Of a stretch of DNA of 5,609 nucleotides, positions 1-5,609 are shown in pieces; the first letter of the stretch is position 1, and each line of letters opens with the position of its first letter. Below the pieces are notes generated by a model that saw only the letters and a program-made list of their open reading frames with translations, was not told the DNA's origin and did no database searches. Origin of the DNA: an uncultured Kroppenstedtia sp. (GTDB lineage: Bacteria > Bacillota > Bacilli > Thermoactinomycetales > DSM-45169). Where the stretch lies: assembly GCA_959600065.1 (NCBI GenBank), contig CAUGKZ010000139.1, positions 1 through 5,609 on the forward strand, in the 5' to 3' direction. The translations under genes were made by a program, and so were the position numbers.

Positions 1-171
1 CGCCGTCTCGTCATCTTCTTCCTCTTCCTCATTGGCAGGGGTGAGCAGGATATATTTATGACCATTATCCTGTTCAAAGCGGAAGAGCACTTCAAAGGTC
101 TCCTCCTGCCCATCCTCATTGGTGATAACGATCATTTCTTGTTCATGTTCATGGTTCCCATTCTCACTCAT
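1..171 (-). CDS. yrzB: DUF1292 family protein, 3' part cut off by window edge
   Basis: The first 57 codons are visible. The protein starts MSENGNHEHEQEMIVITNED, continues with a compact beta-rich core (ETFEVLFRFEQDNGHKYILLTP) and enters a very acidic stretch (NEEEEEDDE). This pattern, with a core ending in YILLTP and followed by a Glu/Asp-rich tail, is typical of the small DUF1292 proteins of Bacillota, whose biochemical function is not known. The ATG at 171 has a strong Shine-Dalgarno site, AAGGAGG (185-179), 7 nt upstream. The start lies inside the 3' end of ruvX (8-bp overlap), so translation is probably coupled. Position after ruvX matches yrzB of B. subtilis. The stop codon is beyond position 1, so full length cannot be judged. 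Confidence 0.9.
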   Translation of the reverse strand, partial: MSENGNHEHEQEMIVITNEDGQEETFEVLFRFEQDNGHKYILLTPANEEEEEDDETA

Positions 172-589
172 CTCTATTCCTCCTTCGGGCTTCCAGATAC
201 CCTTGCAGAATCCAGGAGGCCGCCATCCGATCCACTACTTTTCGCCGTTTGCGACGACTTAGATCGGCATCGATCAAGGTCCTTTCCACTGCAACGGTGG
301 ACAATCGTTCATCCCAGAGTTCCACCGGGATTTGAAAACGTTCTCCCAATTCCTGGCCCAACTGCCGACAGGCTTCCCCTTTTTCTCCAATGGATCCATC
401 CATATTGCGGGGCAAGCCTACCACTAGGGCTTCCACTTCATAATCCTCAATCAGTTGGGCGAGGCGATCTATCCAATCGAGATGATCCCGTTGTAGGACT
501 TCCACACCCTGAGCAGTCCACCCCATCGGATCGCTGATCGCCACTCCCACTCTTTTTTCTCCGAGGTCCAATCCCATGATTCGGGTCAA
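164..589 (-). CDS. ruvX: RuvX/YqgF-family RNase H-fold nuclease (putative pre-16S rRNA nuclease / Holliday junction resolvase)
   Basis: A 141-residue protein of normal length for YqgF/RuvX. The N-terminal strand MGLDLGEKRVGVAISD carries the first catalytic aspartate (Asp8). The conserved VVGLPRNMDGSIG loop (about 57-68) follows, then LWDERLST (91-98) with the second acidic centre (Glu94), and RRKRRKVVDRMAA with Asp120 near the C-terminal helix. Family members have a resolvase-like RNase H fold; in bacteria they are linked to 16S rRNA 5' maturation, and some cleave Holliday junctions in vitro. The start is taken as TTG at 589, because AGGAG (602-598) lies 8 nt upstream and the product then begins MTRIMGLDLG like its relatives. 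The next ATG (577) would leave only three residues before the catalytic Asp. The TTG overlaps the TGA of a possible small upstream ORF, and the 3' end overlaps the DUF1292 gene. Confidence 0.96.
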   Translation of the reverse strand: MTRIMGLDLGEKRVGVAISDPMGWTAQGVEVLQRDHLDWIDRLAQLIEDYEVEALVVGLPRNMDGSIGEKGEACRQLGQELGERFQIPVELWDERLSTVAVERTLIDADLSRRKRRKVVDRMAASWILQGYLEARRRNRDE

Positions 590-711
590 TCGATTCGCTC
601 CTGACCATCCAATTTCTTTGATTCATCCCTAGGAAGAGAATAAATCTCGCTCTCAAAAATAGGTTCAAAGCAGTACCAGGGTATATCTGATCCATCTATT
701 GCCGGGAGCAC
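586..711 (-). CDS. possible small ORF (41 codons) between ireB and ruvX, unknown function
   Basis: In the same frame as ireB, after the ireB stop and one further TGA, an open stretch runs to a TGA at 588-586. From a GTG at 711 it would give 41 residues beginning MLPAIDGSDIPWYCFEPIFE and ending DESKKLDGQERID. In favour: the TGA and the ruvX TTG share four bases (TTGA), the overlap expected of coupled genes; the residue mix is like a real soluble acidic protein; and it fills an otherwise unexplained 158-bp gap. Against: the ribosome site is poor (only AAGAGAA directly before the GTG), there is no in-frame ATG, and I recognise no family. It could also be the tail of a decayed gene or a chance frame. 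Confidence 0.3.
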   Translation of the reverse strand: MLPAIDGSDIPWYCFEPIFESEIYSLPRDESKKLDGQERID

Positions 712-747
712 TTCTCTTCACATCGGCACTAAATGACCAGATACGTT

Positions 748-1008
748 CTAATCCTGTTGTTGATTGGATTCAAGAAAGGTTTTTACCAATTCCTCCAGCA
801 GTTCATCCCGTTCCAGTTTGCGGATCAAGGCACGGGCGTTATTGTGTCGGGGAATATATGCCGGATCTCCGGAGAGGAGATACCCCACTAACTGGTTGAT
901 CGGATTGTATCCCTTCTCCTTGAGAGCAGAGTATACCATCAACAACACTTCTCGGGGGTTCGCTTCCTGATCCTCTCCACGGAAGTCAAATTTCATTGTT
1001 TTATCCAT
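748..1008 (-). CDS. ireB: IreB family regulatory phosphoprotein (UPF0297/DUF965)
   Basis: An 86-residue protein that matches this small, highly conserved family nearly end to end: MDKTMKFDF at the N terminus, then [20 protein letters not shown] (31-50), [20 protein letters not shown] (51-70) and [10 protein letters not shown]. In Enterococcus faecalis, IreB is phosphorylated on N-terminal threonines by the PASTA kinase IreK and restrains cephalosporin resistance; Thr4 here is at an equivalent place. In B. subtilis the orthologue is yrzL, also next to alaS. I chose the ATG at 1008 over the in-frame GTG at 1023, because GAAAGAGGTG (1030-1021) covers that GTG and can only serve the ATG. The spacing is long, with 14 nt between GAGG and the ATG. 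The gene ends with TAG. It probably lies in one transcription unit with alaS, since I see no terminator between them. Confidence 0.95.
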   Translation of the reverse strand: MDKTMKFDFRGEDQEANPREVLLMVYSALKEKGYNPINQLVGYLLSGDPAYIPRHNNARALIRKLERDELLEELVKTFLESNQQQD

Positions 1009-1125
1009 GGATCGTCTTAACACCTCTTTCTATCTATTGGCCCATCTTTCTGTAACCATTCGCCTTTTCAGATTCATTTCCTCTTTTTCATGAAATTGCT
1101 TTATGAAAAGAAGAAAGGAAATTGG
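1009..1125 (-). other. short AT-rich gap between alaS and ireB, no gene
   Basis: This 117-bp gap has no ORF of note and no run of Ts after a stable hairpin on the minus strand. It contains a weak inverted repeat (TTTTCAT 1085-1091 / ATGAAAA 1103-1109) and the ireB ribosome site. I see no convincing promoter. Its main content is purine-rich minus-strand leader sequence. Confidence 0.6.
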
Positions 1126-3750
1126 TTACCCTTGTACTTTAATATATTCTATCGCAGCAGCCAAAGCTTCATCCAATTTCTCCGGTTGCTTGCCCCCGGC
1201 TTGAGCCATGTTAGGACGTCCCCCTCCTCCGCCACCACAGTGGGATGCCGCTTCTTTGACCAATTTTCCGGCGTGGAACCCTGCTTTTACATAATCGGAA
1301 GAGACCGCAGCCACCAATTGCACTTTTCCTTCACTTGCCGCGCCGAGGAGAATGATCCCTTGGGGAATCCGGGTTTTCAGATCATCCACCATCTGTCGCA
1401 GTCCTTCCATGTCGGGAATGTCCACTCGCGCCGCCAAAACCGGAACCCCGTTGATTTCCTTTATATCCCGAGCCAGATTTTCCCCTTCCAATCGATTCAG
1501 TTTCGAGCGCAGAGATTCATTTTCCCGGGTTAATTCCTTGGTCCGGTTCTGTAAGGTCTCCAATCGTTCCACCACTTCAACGGGTTGGGTTTTGAGATGA
1601 CGGGCGACCTCTTCCAAAATGTCCAGCCTGTTTTCAAGGTGGCGATAGGCTTGACGACCGGTCACCGCTTCCAAGCGACGGATGCCAGAGCCAATCCCGC
1701 CTTCGCTCACCAGCTTGAATAGTCCGATCTCCCCTGTCTGTCGCACATGAGTGCCACCGCATAGTTCCAGACTGTAATCTCCCACCTGGACTACACGCAC
1801 CCGATCTCCGTATTTTTCGCCAAACAGGGCCATCGCCCCCATCGCTTTGGCCTCTTCCAAGCCTTTCTCAAAGGTTTCCACCGGGAGATTGGCCCAAATC
1901 TGTTGATTGACCCGTTCTTCCACTTCCCGTCTCTCTTCCTCAGTCAAGGGCTCCATATGGCTGAAATCAAATCGGAGCCGGTCGGGGGCCACCAGGGAAC
2001 CGGCTTGATTCACATGTTCCCCTACCACTTCTTTCAGTGCTTTGTGCAGCAGATGGGTGGCTGTATGGTTCTTCACCACATCTTCCCTGAATCCAGGATC
2101 AATCCGGGCATCTACCGGGTCCCCTTGCCGCAGAGTTCCGGCTTCTACCCGAACTTGATGGACATGTTCCCCGCGGGGGCCTTTTTTTACATCCTCCACG
2201 ATCAACCGGGCACCGGGTGCGAGGATCTCTCCGCGATCTCCCACCTGGCCCCCGCTTTCGGCATAAAAGGGGGTTTCCTTCAGCAGAACGAAGCAATGGC
2301 TTCCTTCATCCACCTTCTCCACCAAACGCTGATCCTGAATCAGGGCCACCACCTGGGTGTCCGCCTGGCGGGAGGTATACCCGATAAAGTGAGTCTCCAC
2401 ATCCAAATCAGCTAGGACGCCTCCTTGGACTTGCATACTCCCTTCATCTTGGCGGGCCTTTCGTGCCCGTTCCCGCTGGCGGGCCATCGCCTGCTCAAAC
2501 CCTTGGGTATCCACCGACAATCCCTTTTCTCGCGCAAAGTCTTCTGTCAGATCCAGCGGAAACCCATAGGTGTCATACAGAGTAAAGGCGTCGGAACCGC
2601 TGATCTCCTTTTTGCCTTCTTCCTGGAGTTTTGCTGTTTTCAACTCCAATAGATGCAAACCCTCAGACAAGGTTTCCAAGAACCGTTCCTCTTCCTTTTG
2701 GATCACCTGCCGGATCAGGTCTTTCTTTTGGGACGGCTCCGGATAAAATTCCTCCATCATTCCGACCACGACATCGGTCAAAGAATAAAGGAAAGCCCGT
2801 TCAATTCCCAAGGTGCGTGCATACCGAACTGCCCGACGCAACAGCCGTCTCAGGACATACCCTCGTCCCTCATTAGAAGGGGTCACTCCGTCGCCGATGG
2901 CAAATACCAGTGTGCGTATATGATCAGCGATCACCTTGAGTGCAGTGTCAGTTTTCGGGTCCACTCCGTATTTGACACCTGTGCTTTCACAGACCCTTTG
3001 AATCATCGGCTGGAAAAGATCCGTGTCAAAATTAGTGGGAACCTCTTGCATCACCGATGCCATTCGCTCTAGCCCCATCCCGGTATCGATATTCTTCTTG
3101 GGCAATGGGGTGTAGCTCCCGTCGGGATTGTGATTATATTGGGAGAAAACCAAGTTCCAAATCTCCAGAAAGCGTTCATTCTCCCCCCCGGGATAGCATT
3201 CCGGATCCTCAGGGTCCCCATAAGATTCACCCCGGTCATAGAAAATCTCCGTGTTGGGTCCACTGGGCCCTTCCCCAATATCCCAGAAATTCTCTTCCAG
3301 CTTCACGATTCGTTTTTCGGGTATCCCCACTTGTTCATGCCAAATCCGATAAGCTTCATCATCTTCAGGATGGATGGTGACTGAAAGTCGCTCCGGATCC
3401 ATCCCCATCCAGGCAGGATCCGTCAAAAACTCCCACGCCCACTGGATCGCCTCCTCCTTGAAATAATCTCCAATGGAGAAGTTGCCCAGCATTTCGAAAA
3501 AAGTGTGGTGGCGAGCAGTGTATCCCACGTTTTCGATATCGTTGGTCCGGATCGATTTTTGTGCATTAACCATCCGGGGATTATCCGGTTTCACTCGACC
3601 GTCGAAGTATTTCTTTAACGTGGCCACCCCGCTGTTAATCCACAGGAGAGTCGGATCATCCACAGGAACCAGAGAGGCACTGGGTTCCACCCGATGTCCT
3701 TTCTCCTGGAAGAAATCAAGAAACTTTTTCCGAATCTCATTGCCTTTCAT
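1126..3750 (-). CDS. alaS: alanine--tRNA ligase
   Basis: An 874-residue class II synthetase that charges tRNA-Ala in the cytoplasm. The catalytic domain holds [17 protein letters not shown] (13-29), the [23 protein letters not shown] segment (68-90) and the motif-3 region [11 protein letters not shown] (220-230), followed by the tRNA-recognition stretch [17 protein letters not shown] (295-311). The editing domain, which clears Ser- and Gly-tRNA-Ala, has its metal ligands in HTATH (562-566) and CGGTH (664-668). A coiled-coil linker (about 702-765) and a C-terminal domain with [18 protein letters not shown] (838-855) complete the protein, so it is full length. The frame stays open to 3825, but those codons are the T-box terminator. 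I chose ATG 3750 because GAAGGGA (3766-3760) is 9 nt upstream; the ATG at 3759 directly abuts that site. The gene is controlled by the leader just upstream. Confidence 0.99.
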   Translation of the reverse strand: MKGNEIRKKFLDFFQEKGHRVEPSASLVPVDDPTLLWINSGVATLKKYFDGRVKPDNPRMVNAQKSIRTNDIENVGYTARHHTFFEMLGNFSIGDYFKEEAIQWAWEFLTDPAWMGMDPERLSVTIHPEDDEAYRIWHEQVGIPEKRIVKLEENFWDIGEGPSGPNTEIFYDRGESYGDPEDPECYPGGENERFLEIWNLVFSQYNHNPDGSYTPLPKKNIDTGMGLERMASVMQEVPTNFDTDLFQPMIQRVCESTGVKYGVDPKTDTALKVIADHIRTLVFAIGDGVTPSNEGRGYVLRRLLRRAVRYARTLGIERAFLYSLTDVVVGMMEEFYPEPSQKKDLIRQVIQKEEERFLETLSEGLHLLELKTAKLQEEGKKEISGSDAFTLYDTYGFPLDLTEDFAREKGLSVDTQGFEQAMARQRERARKARQDEGSMQVQGGVLADLDVETHFIGYTSRQADTQVVALIQDQRLVEKVDEGSHCFVLLKETPFYAESGGQVGDRGEILAPGARLIVEDVKKGPRGEHVHQVRVEAGTLRQGDPVDARIDPGFREDVVKNHTATHLLHKALKEVVGEHVNQAGSLVAPDRLRFDFSHMEPLTEEERREVEERVNQQIWANLPVETFEKGLEEAKAMGAMALFGEKYGDRVRVVQVGDYSLELCGGTHVRQTGEIGLFKLVSEGGIGSGIRRLEAVTGRQAYRHLENRLDILEEVARHLKTQPVEVVERLETLQNRTKELTRENESLRSKLNRLEGENLARDIKEINGVPVLAARVDIPDMEGLRQMVDDLKTRIPQGIILLGAASEGKVQLVAAVSSDYVKAGFHAGKLVKEAASHCGGGGGGRPNMAQAGGKQPEKLDEALAAAIEYIKVQG

Positions 3751-3759
3751 CTCATTCAT

Positions 3760-3766
3760 TCCCTTC
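3760..3766 (-). promoter_or_regulatory. Shine-Dalgarno site that sets the alaS start
   Basis: GAAGGGA on the minus strand, 9 nt from the ATG at 3750 and 0 nt from the ATG at 3759. The spacing favours the downstream ATG. Confidence 0.75.
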
Positions 3767-3775
3767 AACCCAAAT

Positions 3776-3812
3776 AAAAAAACCTTCCATCCCTTCAGGG
3801 ACGAGAAAGGTT
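3776..3812 (-). terminator. intrinsic terminator of the alaS T-box leader
   Basis: On the minus strand the arms AACCTT (3812-3807) and AAGGTT (3786-3781), plus an inner CCCT-GA-AGGG, form a hairpin followed by seven Ts (3782-3776). Its 5' arm contains CGTCCCT (3803-3797), the sequence that would instead pair with the T-box to form the antiterminator. The two structures are therefore mutually exclusive. Confidence 0.95.
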
Positions 3813-4033
3813 CCCGCGGTACCACCCCGATTACCCCCGTACTCTCGACGAAGGTCTCTTAAAAAGATAACGGCAGTAAAGGACGCCGGCGGTTTACACC
3901 CGCACTCCGGAACTGGCTTTCAACCGCCTGCATCCGCAAAAGGCCTCTCAGCCGGGGACCTTTCTCTCTGAGCGAGCATCCGGTTTACTTCGGTTCCCTC
4001 AACGCTTTTACGATATAAATCAGCAGGTTGTCC
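3776..4033 (-). ncRNA. T-box riboswitch leader specific for tRNA-Ala, upstream of alaS
   Basis: The leader shows the full set of T-box landmarks. The T-box GGGGTGGTACCGCG (3828-3815) can pair with CGTCCC (3803-3798): GGGG with TCCC, and GCG with CGT. This leaves the seven-base bulge TGGTACC that captures the tRNA acceptor end. Bulge TGGT suits tRNA-Ala with discriminator A73. Stem I has the AGAGAG element and a distal AAAGG/CCTTT arm. The specifier bulge reads GAAA-GCC-A (GCC at 3917-3915), an alanine codon followed by the usual purine. A CCGTTATC element lies further downstream. Uncharged tRNA-Ala should stabilise the antiterminator and let alaS be transcribed; charged tRNA leaves the terminator in place. 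The 5' end is inferred from the -10 box. Confidence 0.96.
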
Positions 4034-4038
4034 CGCCT

Positions 4039-4044
4039 ATTATA
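4039..4044 (-). promoter_or_regulatory. -10 box of the alaS/T-box promoter
   Basis: A perfect TATAAT on the minus strand, 28 nt beyond the stop codon of the upstream permease gene. Transcription would begin at about 4033-4031, just before the T-box Stem I. I see no good -35 hexamer: the best at 17-nt spacing is TATGAA, with two matches. The promoter may be weak, or the leader may also receive read-through from the gene upstream. Confidence 0.65.
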
Positions 4045-4071
4045 CTACGAATGATCCGCACTTCATACCTG

Positions 4072-5142
4072 TTAGGGGTGTTTTTTCATGTAATGAGCTG
4101 CCACATGTTCCACGATCACTTTGACAACAGCAAAGAAGGGAACCCCCAGAATCAGGCCGATGAGTCCACCGGCTTCCCCTCCAACCAAGAGGGCAAAGAT
4201 AATAAACAGAGGGTGCATATGCAACGTCTTGCCCACGATCTGGGGAGAGAGGATATTTCCCTCTAAGGTTTGGACCAGTAGATTCACCACGATCACCGCG
4301 ATCATCTTCTCCGGAGAGATCGCCATCGCCACCAACAAGGCAGGGATCGCCCCGAAAATGGGACCCAGGTATGGGATCACATTGAAAACAGCCACCAACA
4401 AGGCGAGAATCAGGGCATAGGGCAGGTGAATCACCAGATACCCGATATAGGCCAGTATACCCACACTGGCACAGACGAGCAACTGTCCCCGGATATAATT
4501 GCCCAATGCTTCATCCACATCCCGCAATAAACGATACACTTCCTTGCGCCGACGGACAGGAAGCATGGTGATCACTGATTTCTCGATCACATCCACATCT
4601 TTCAACATGTAAAAAGCGAGGAAGGGGATGATCACTGCCAAAAAAAGTTGGTTCAGAGTGGAACCCAGCGAATCCATCAGATGGTCTACCCCGTCAGTGA
4701 CAGCACCTTCTACCCGATCAAGGGCTTTCTCGATCCCCAGGCGGATACTCTCGGGTAGGGAATCCTTACTGTCGTTATATTGGTCAATCCAGGACTGAAC
4801 CCGGGCATTCCATTCCGGCAGATGCTCAGAAAGCTCGACCAATTGGGCATTGAGCAGGGGGACCAAATGGGTCAAAAGAATGACGATGGCACCGATAAAC
4901 AAAGAATAGATGAACAGAACGGCCAGGGAACGGGGAAAAGAACGTTGGGCCAACAGATTGACCACTGGATTCAGGAGATAGGAAATGATCACTGCGACCA
5001 AAAAAGGACCCAACACGGCTTTGGTAAAGAGAAACAATCCTCGAATTAGCGGTTCAATCTGGACCAGCAAAAACAGGATTCCCAAGATCACGAGAACCAG
5101 CAAAGCCGTCCCCAGCCAGCGGCTTTGCGTCAACCGATCCAT
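4072..5142 (-). CDS. yrrI: AI-2E family transporter (PerM/YrrI-type membrane protein)
   Basis: A 356-residue integral membrane protein of standard length for the AI-2E/UPF0118 family. It has an N-terminal pair of membrane segments (about 9-27 and 35-57), a third at about 70-95, then a long soluble region (about 96-162) rich in charged residues. A C-terminal block of roughly five segments follows (about 163-181, 217-240, 241-275, 280-293, 311-340). Family hallmarks are FNVIPYLGPIFGAIPA (253-268) and the EGNILSPQIVGKTLHMHPL stretch (294-312) with GGLIGLILGVP (325-335). Some relatives export AI-2 or act in Na+/H+ exchange; the substrate here cannot be read from sequence. The ATG at 5142 is preceded by TAGGGGGTGG with 7 nt between GGGGG and ATG. 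No terminator follows, so read-through to the alaS leader is likely. The neighbourhood matches yrrI-alaS in B. subtilis. Confidence 0.95.
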   Translation of the reverse strand: MDRLTQSRWLGTALLVLVILGILFLLVQIEPLIRGLFLFTKAVLGPFLVAVIISYLLNPVVNLLAQRSFPRSLAVLFIYSLFIGAIVILLTHLVPLLNAQLVELSEHLPEWNARVQSWIDQYNDSKDSLPESIRLGIEKALDRVEGAVTDGVDHLMDSLGSTLNQLFLAVIIPFLAFYMLKDVDVIEKSVITMLPVRRRKEVYRLLRDVDEALGNYIRGQLLVCASVGILAYIGYLVIHLPYALILALLVAVFNVIPYLGPIFGAIPALLVAMAISPEKMIAVIVVNLLVQTLEGNILSPQIVGKTLHMHPLFIIFALLVGGEAGGLIGLILGVPFFAVVKVIVEHVAAHYMKKHP

Positions 5143-5164
5143 ACGTCCACCCCCTAGAATTGTT

Positions 5165-5201
5165 AAAATAAAAGTATATATATGGATGTCAGGGCTGTTG
5201 A
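5165..5201 (-). promoter_or_regulatory. candidate promoter(s) for the AI-2E-family gene
   Basis: Two sigma-A-like arrangements overlap on the minus strand. One is TCAACA (5201-5196), 17 nt, TATACT (5178-5173). The other is CTGACA (5192-5187), 16 nt, TATTTT (5170-5165). Each has one five-of-six box and one four-of-six box, and I cannot decide between them. Both are well placed for a short leader before the ribosome site at 5156-5147. Confidence 0.5.
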
Positions 5202-5210
5202 TTAGCCATG

Positions 5211-5499
5211 GTGTGCGCTACTACACGACCTACCATCCCACAGGAAGTGAAACGGGCCGCTCCGAATCTGACCATCGGGCAGGGCAAAGCCGGAAGGTCA
5301 GCAACGCAAGAAGGAGTGTCTCCCCTAGAAGCGTTGTGAAACTCATTGATTGGACAGTTGGGATGAGATTTCACCTGTCGTTCTGTTGTTCTGGCGAGCC
5401 AAAGTCACTCCATGTGAAACCCCGTCCTCCCTGTATAGCGTAAGAAGGAGTAAACCAATCCTAGGCAGGACGGGTATCCTGTGGGTATGGTGATTTTTT
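5211..5499 (+). ncRNA. candidate structured RNA, or hairpin-rich mobile-element relic, of unknown family
   Basis: No convincing gene is seen here, but the sequence is strongly self-complementary. A closing stem joins 5231-5245 (core CCATCCCACAGGA) with 5477-5492 (TCCTGTGGG, one extra T at 5486, then ATGG). Inside it lie hairpin A (CTGACC 5268-5273 / GGTCAG 5296-5301), hairpin B (CAACGC 5302-5307 / GCGTTG 5331-5336, with an inner GGAG/CTCC), hairpin C (GTGAAACTCAT 5336-5346 / ATGAG-A-TTTCAC 5363-5374), a small TCAC/GTGA hairpin (5405-5417), and hairpin D (CCCGTCCT 5421-5428 / AGGACGGG 5467-5474). Six Ts at 5494-5499 follow the closing stem on the plus strand, and a T-G pair at its base (5231-5492) would be an A-C mismatch in a minus-strand RNA. 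I infer a plus-strand RNA. I found no clear plus-strand promoter and match it to no family. A solo omega-RNA-like end of a TnpB/IscB element is a possible alternative. Confidence 0.45.
5477..5499 (+). terminator. possible plus-strand terminator formed by the 3' arm of the closing stem plus T6
   Basis: The 3' arm 5477-5492 is followed by A and six Ts (5494-5499). Pairing of this arm either with its distant partner (5231-5245) or locally (GTATCC-TGT-GGGTAT, 5474-5487) just before the Ts could end a plus-strand transcript. On the minus strand no T run follows the stem. Confidence 0.35.
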
Positions 5500-5504
5500 C
5501 TATC

Positions 5505-5609
5505 TCAGGGCTTCAACCCATCAAGAGGAAGCGCCTGTGGCGCATCCTTAATTTCAGATTGTAGTGCCTGTGGCGCATCCTTAATTTCAGATTGTAGTGC
5601 CTGTGGCGC
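5505..5609 (-). CDS. C-terminal tail of an unidentified protein with 11-residue tandem repeats (5' part outside window)
   Basis: A minus-strand frame is open from the window edge to a TGA at 5507-5505. It encodes two full copies of APQALQSEIKD, then APQAL and the ending PLDGLKP. The 33-bp DNA repeat is exactly 11 codons, so the frame is preserved through it. The two base differences where the last, partial copy leaves the array (GCG for GCA, CTT for CTA) both fall in third positions and are silent, which weakly supports this frame. The residues (Glu, Lys, Gln, Ala, with Pro at each repeat border) suggest a flexible or helical low-complexity tail. I recognise no family from 34 residues. A plus-strand frame is also open through the repeats but is cysteine-rich and less protein-like. 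Confidence 0.5.
   Translation of the reverse strand, partial: APQALQSEIKDAPQALQSEIKDAPQALPLDGLKP
5533..5609. repeat. 33-bp perfect tandem repeat array, at least 2.3 copies, continuing past the window
   Basis: The units 5533-5565 and 5566-5598 are identical, and 5599-5609 begins a third. Each starts GCCTGTGGCGCATCC and ends TTGTAGT. There are no unique spacers, so it is not a CRISPR array. Each unit includes a small inverted repeat (GCC-TGT-GGC, extended to GCGCC-TGT-GGCGC in the first). Perfect identity suggests recent expansion or slippage. Confidence 0.97.

Noticed and set aside
58..537. 159-codon plus-strand frame opposite ruvX
   Set aside because: It is a shadow of ruvX and the DUF1292 gene on the other strand, with Pro/Leu/Arg-rich composition and no family resemblance.
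1009..1023. GTG start of ireB at 1023 adding five residues
   Set aside because: The GTG is part of the ribosome binding site itself, and family members start close to the DKTMKF segment.
1085..1109. Inverted repeat TTTTCAT/ATGAAAA as alaS terminator
   Set aside because: The stem is seven weak AT-rich pairs with an 11-nt loop and is not followed by Ts on the minus strand.
3751..3825. 25-codon N-terminal extension of alaS up to position 3825
   Set aside because: These codons are the T-box bulge and terminator hairpin with its T run. The ribosome site at 3766-3760 and alignment to known AlaS proteins place the start at 3750.
5154..5187. Plus-strand promoter for the structured RNA using TATATA at 5177-5182
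   Set aside because: No hexamer resembling TTGACA lies 16-18 nt upstream, and the same AT-rich tract serves the better minus-strand promoters of yrrI.
4985..5443. 152-codon plus-strand frame crossing the yrrI start and the structured element
   Set aside because: It runs antisense to the first part of yrrI, has low-complexity Arg/Ser/Pro composition and no recognisable domain or ribosome site.
5231..5492. Group II intron, SRP RNA, RNase P or cobalamin riboswitch
   Set aside because: I looked for the domain V GAGCC-GAAA-GGTTC pattern, the SRP tetraloop helix, the RNase P GAGGAAAGTCC core and the B12 box; none is present, although CCGGAAGG at 5290-5297 recalls the SRP loop.
5533..5609. CRISPR array at the window end
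   Set aside because: The units follow one another without unique spacers; it is a plain tandem repeat.

Overview
The window carries a conserved block of Bacillota (Firmicutes) housekeeping genes, all on the minus strand. In order of transcription, from high to low coordinates, it reads: AI-2E-family membrane protein (yrrI type), T-box leader, alaS, ireB (yrzL type), a possible 41-codon ORF, ruvX (yrrK type), and the start of a DUF1292 gene (yrzB type). This is the yrrI-alaS-yrzL-yrrK-yrzB order known from Bacillus subtilis. Moderate GC, strong Shine-Dalgarno sites, a GTG/TTG start and a tRNA-sensing T-box all fit Bacillales. A Thermoactinomycetaceae-like organism is a guess from overall feel, not something the sequence proves.

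Region by region: 1-171 is the truncated DUF1292 gene. 164-589 is ruvX, which starts at TTG and overlaps yrzB by 8 bp. 586-711 holds a small ORF whose TGA overlaps the ruvX TTG. 748-1008 is ireB. 1009-1125 is a short AT-rich gap. 1126-3750 is alaS. 3776-4033 is an alanine-specific T-box leader with its own -10 box, a GCC specifier, a canonical T-box bulge and an intrinsic terminator. 4072-5142 is the AI-2E-family permease, with candidate promoters around 5165-5201. 5211-5499 is non-coding but highly structured. 5505-5609 is the apparent C-terminal tail of another minus-strand gene, built on a 33-bp (11-codon) perfect tandem repeat that runs off the window.

How the genes work together: alaS expression should rise when uncharged tRNA-Ala accumulates. 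The genes downstream of it (IreB, a target of the PASTA kinase in enterococci; RuvX, a nuclease-fold protein of rRNA processing and Holliday-junction type; DUF1292) sit close together with overlaps, which suggests coupled expression.

The least explained part is 5211-5499. A 15-bp long-range stem with one bulged T encloses at least four local hairpins and is followed on the plus strand by six Ts. It looks like an unannotated structured RNA of about 260-290 nt, or the relic of a hairpin-rich (possibly TnpB/IscB-type) mobile element. No protein gene is attached to it inside the window.
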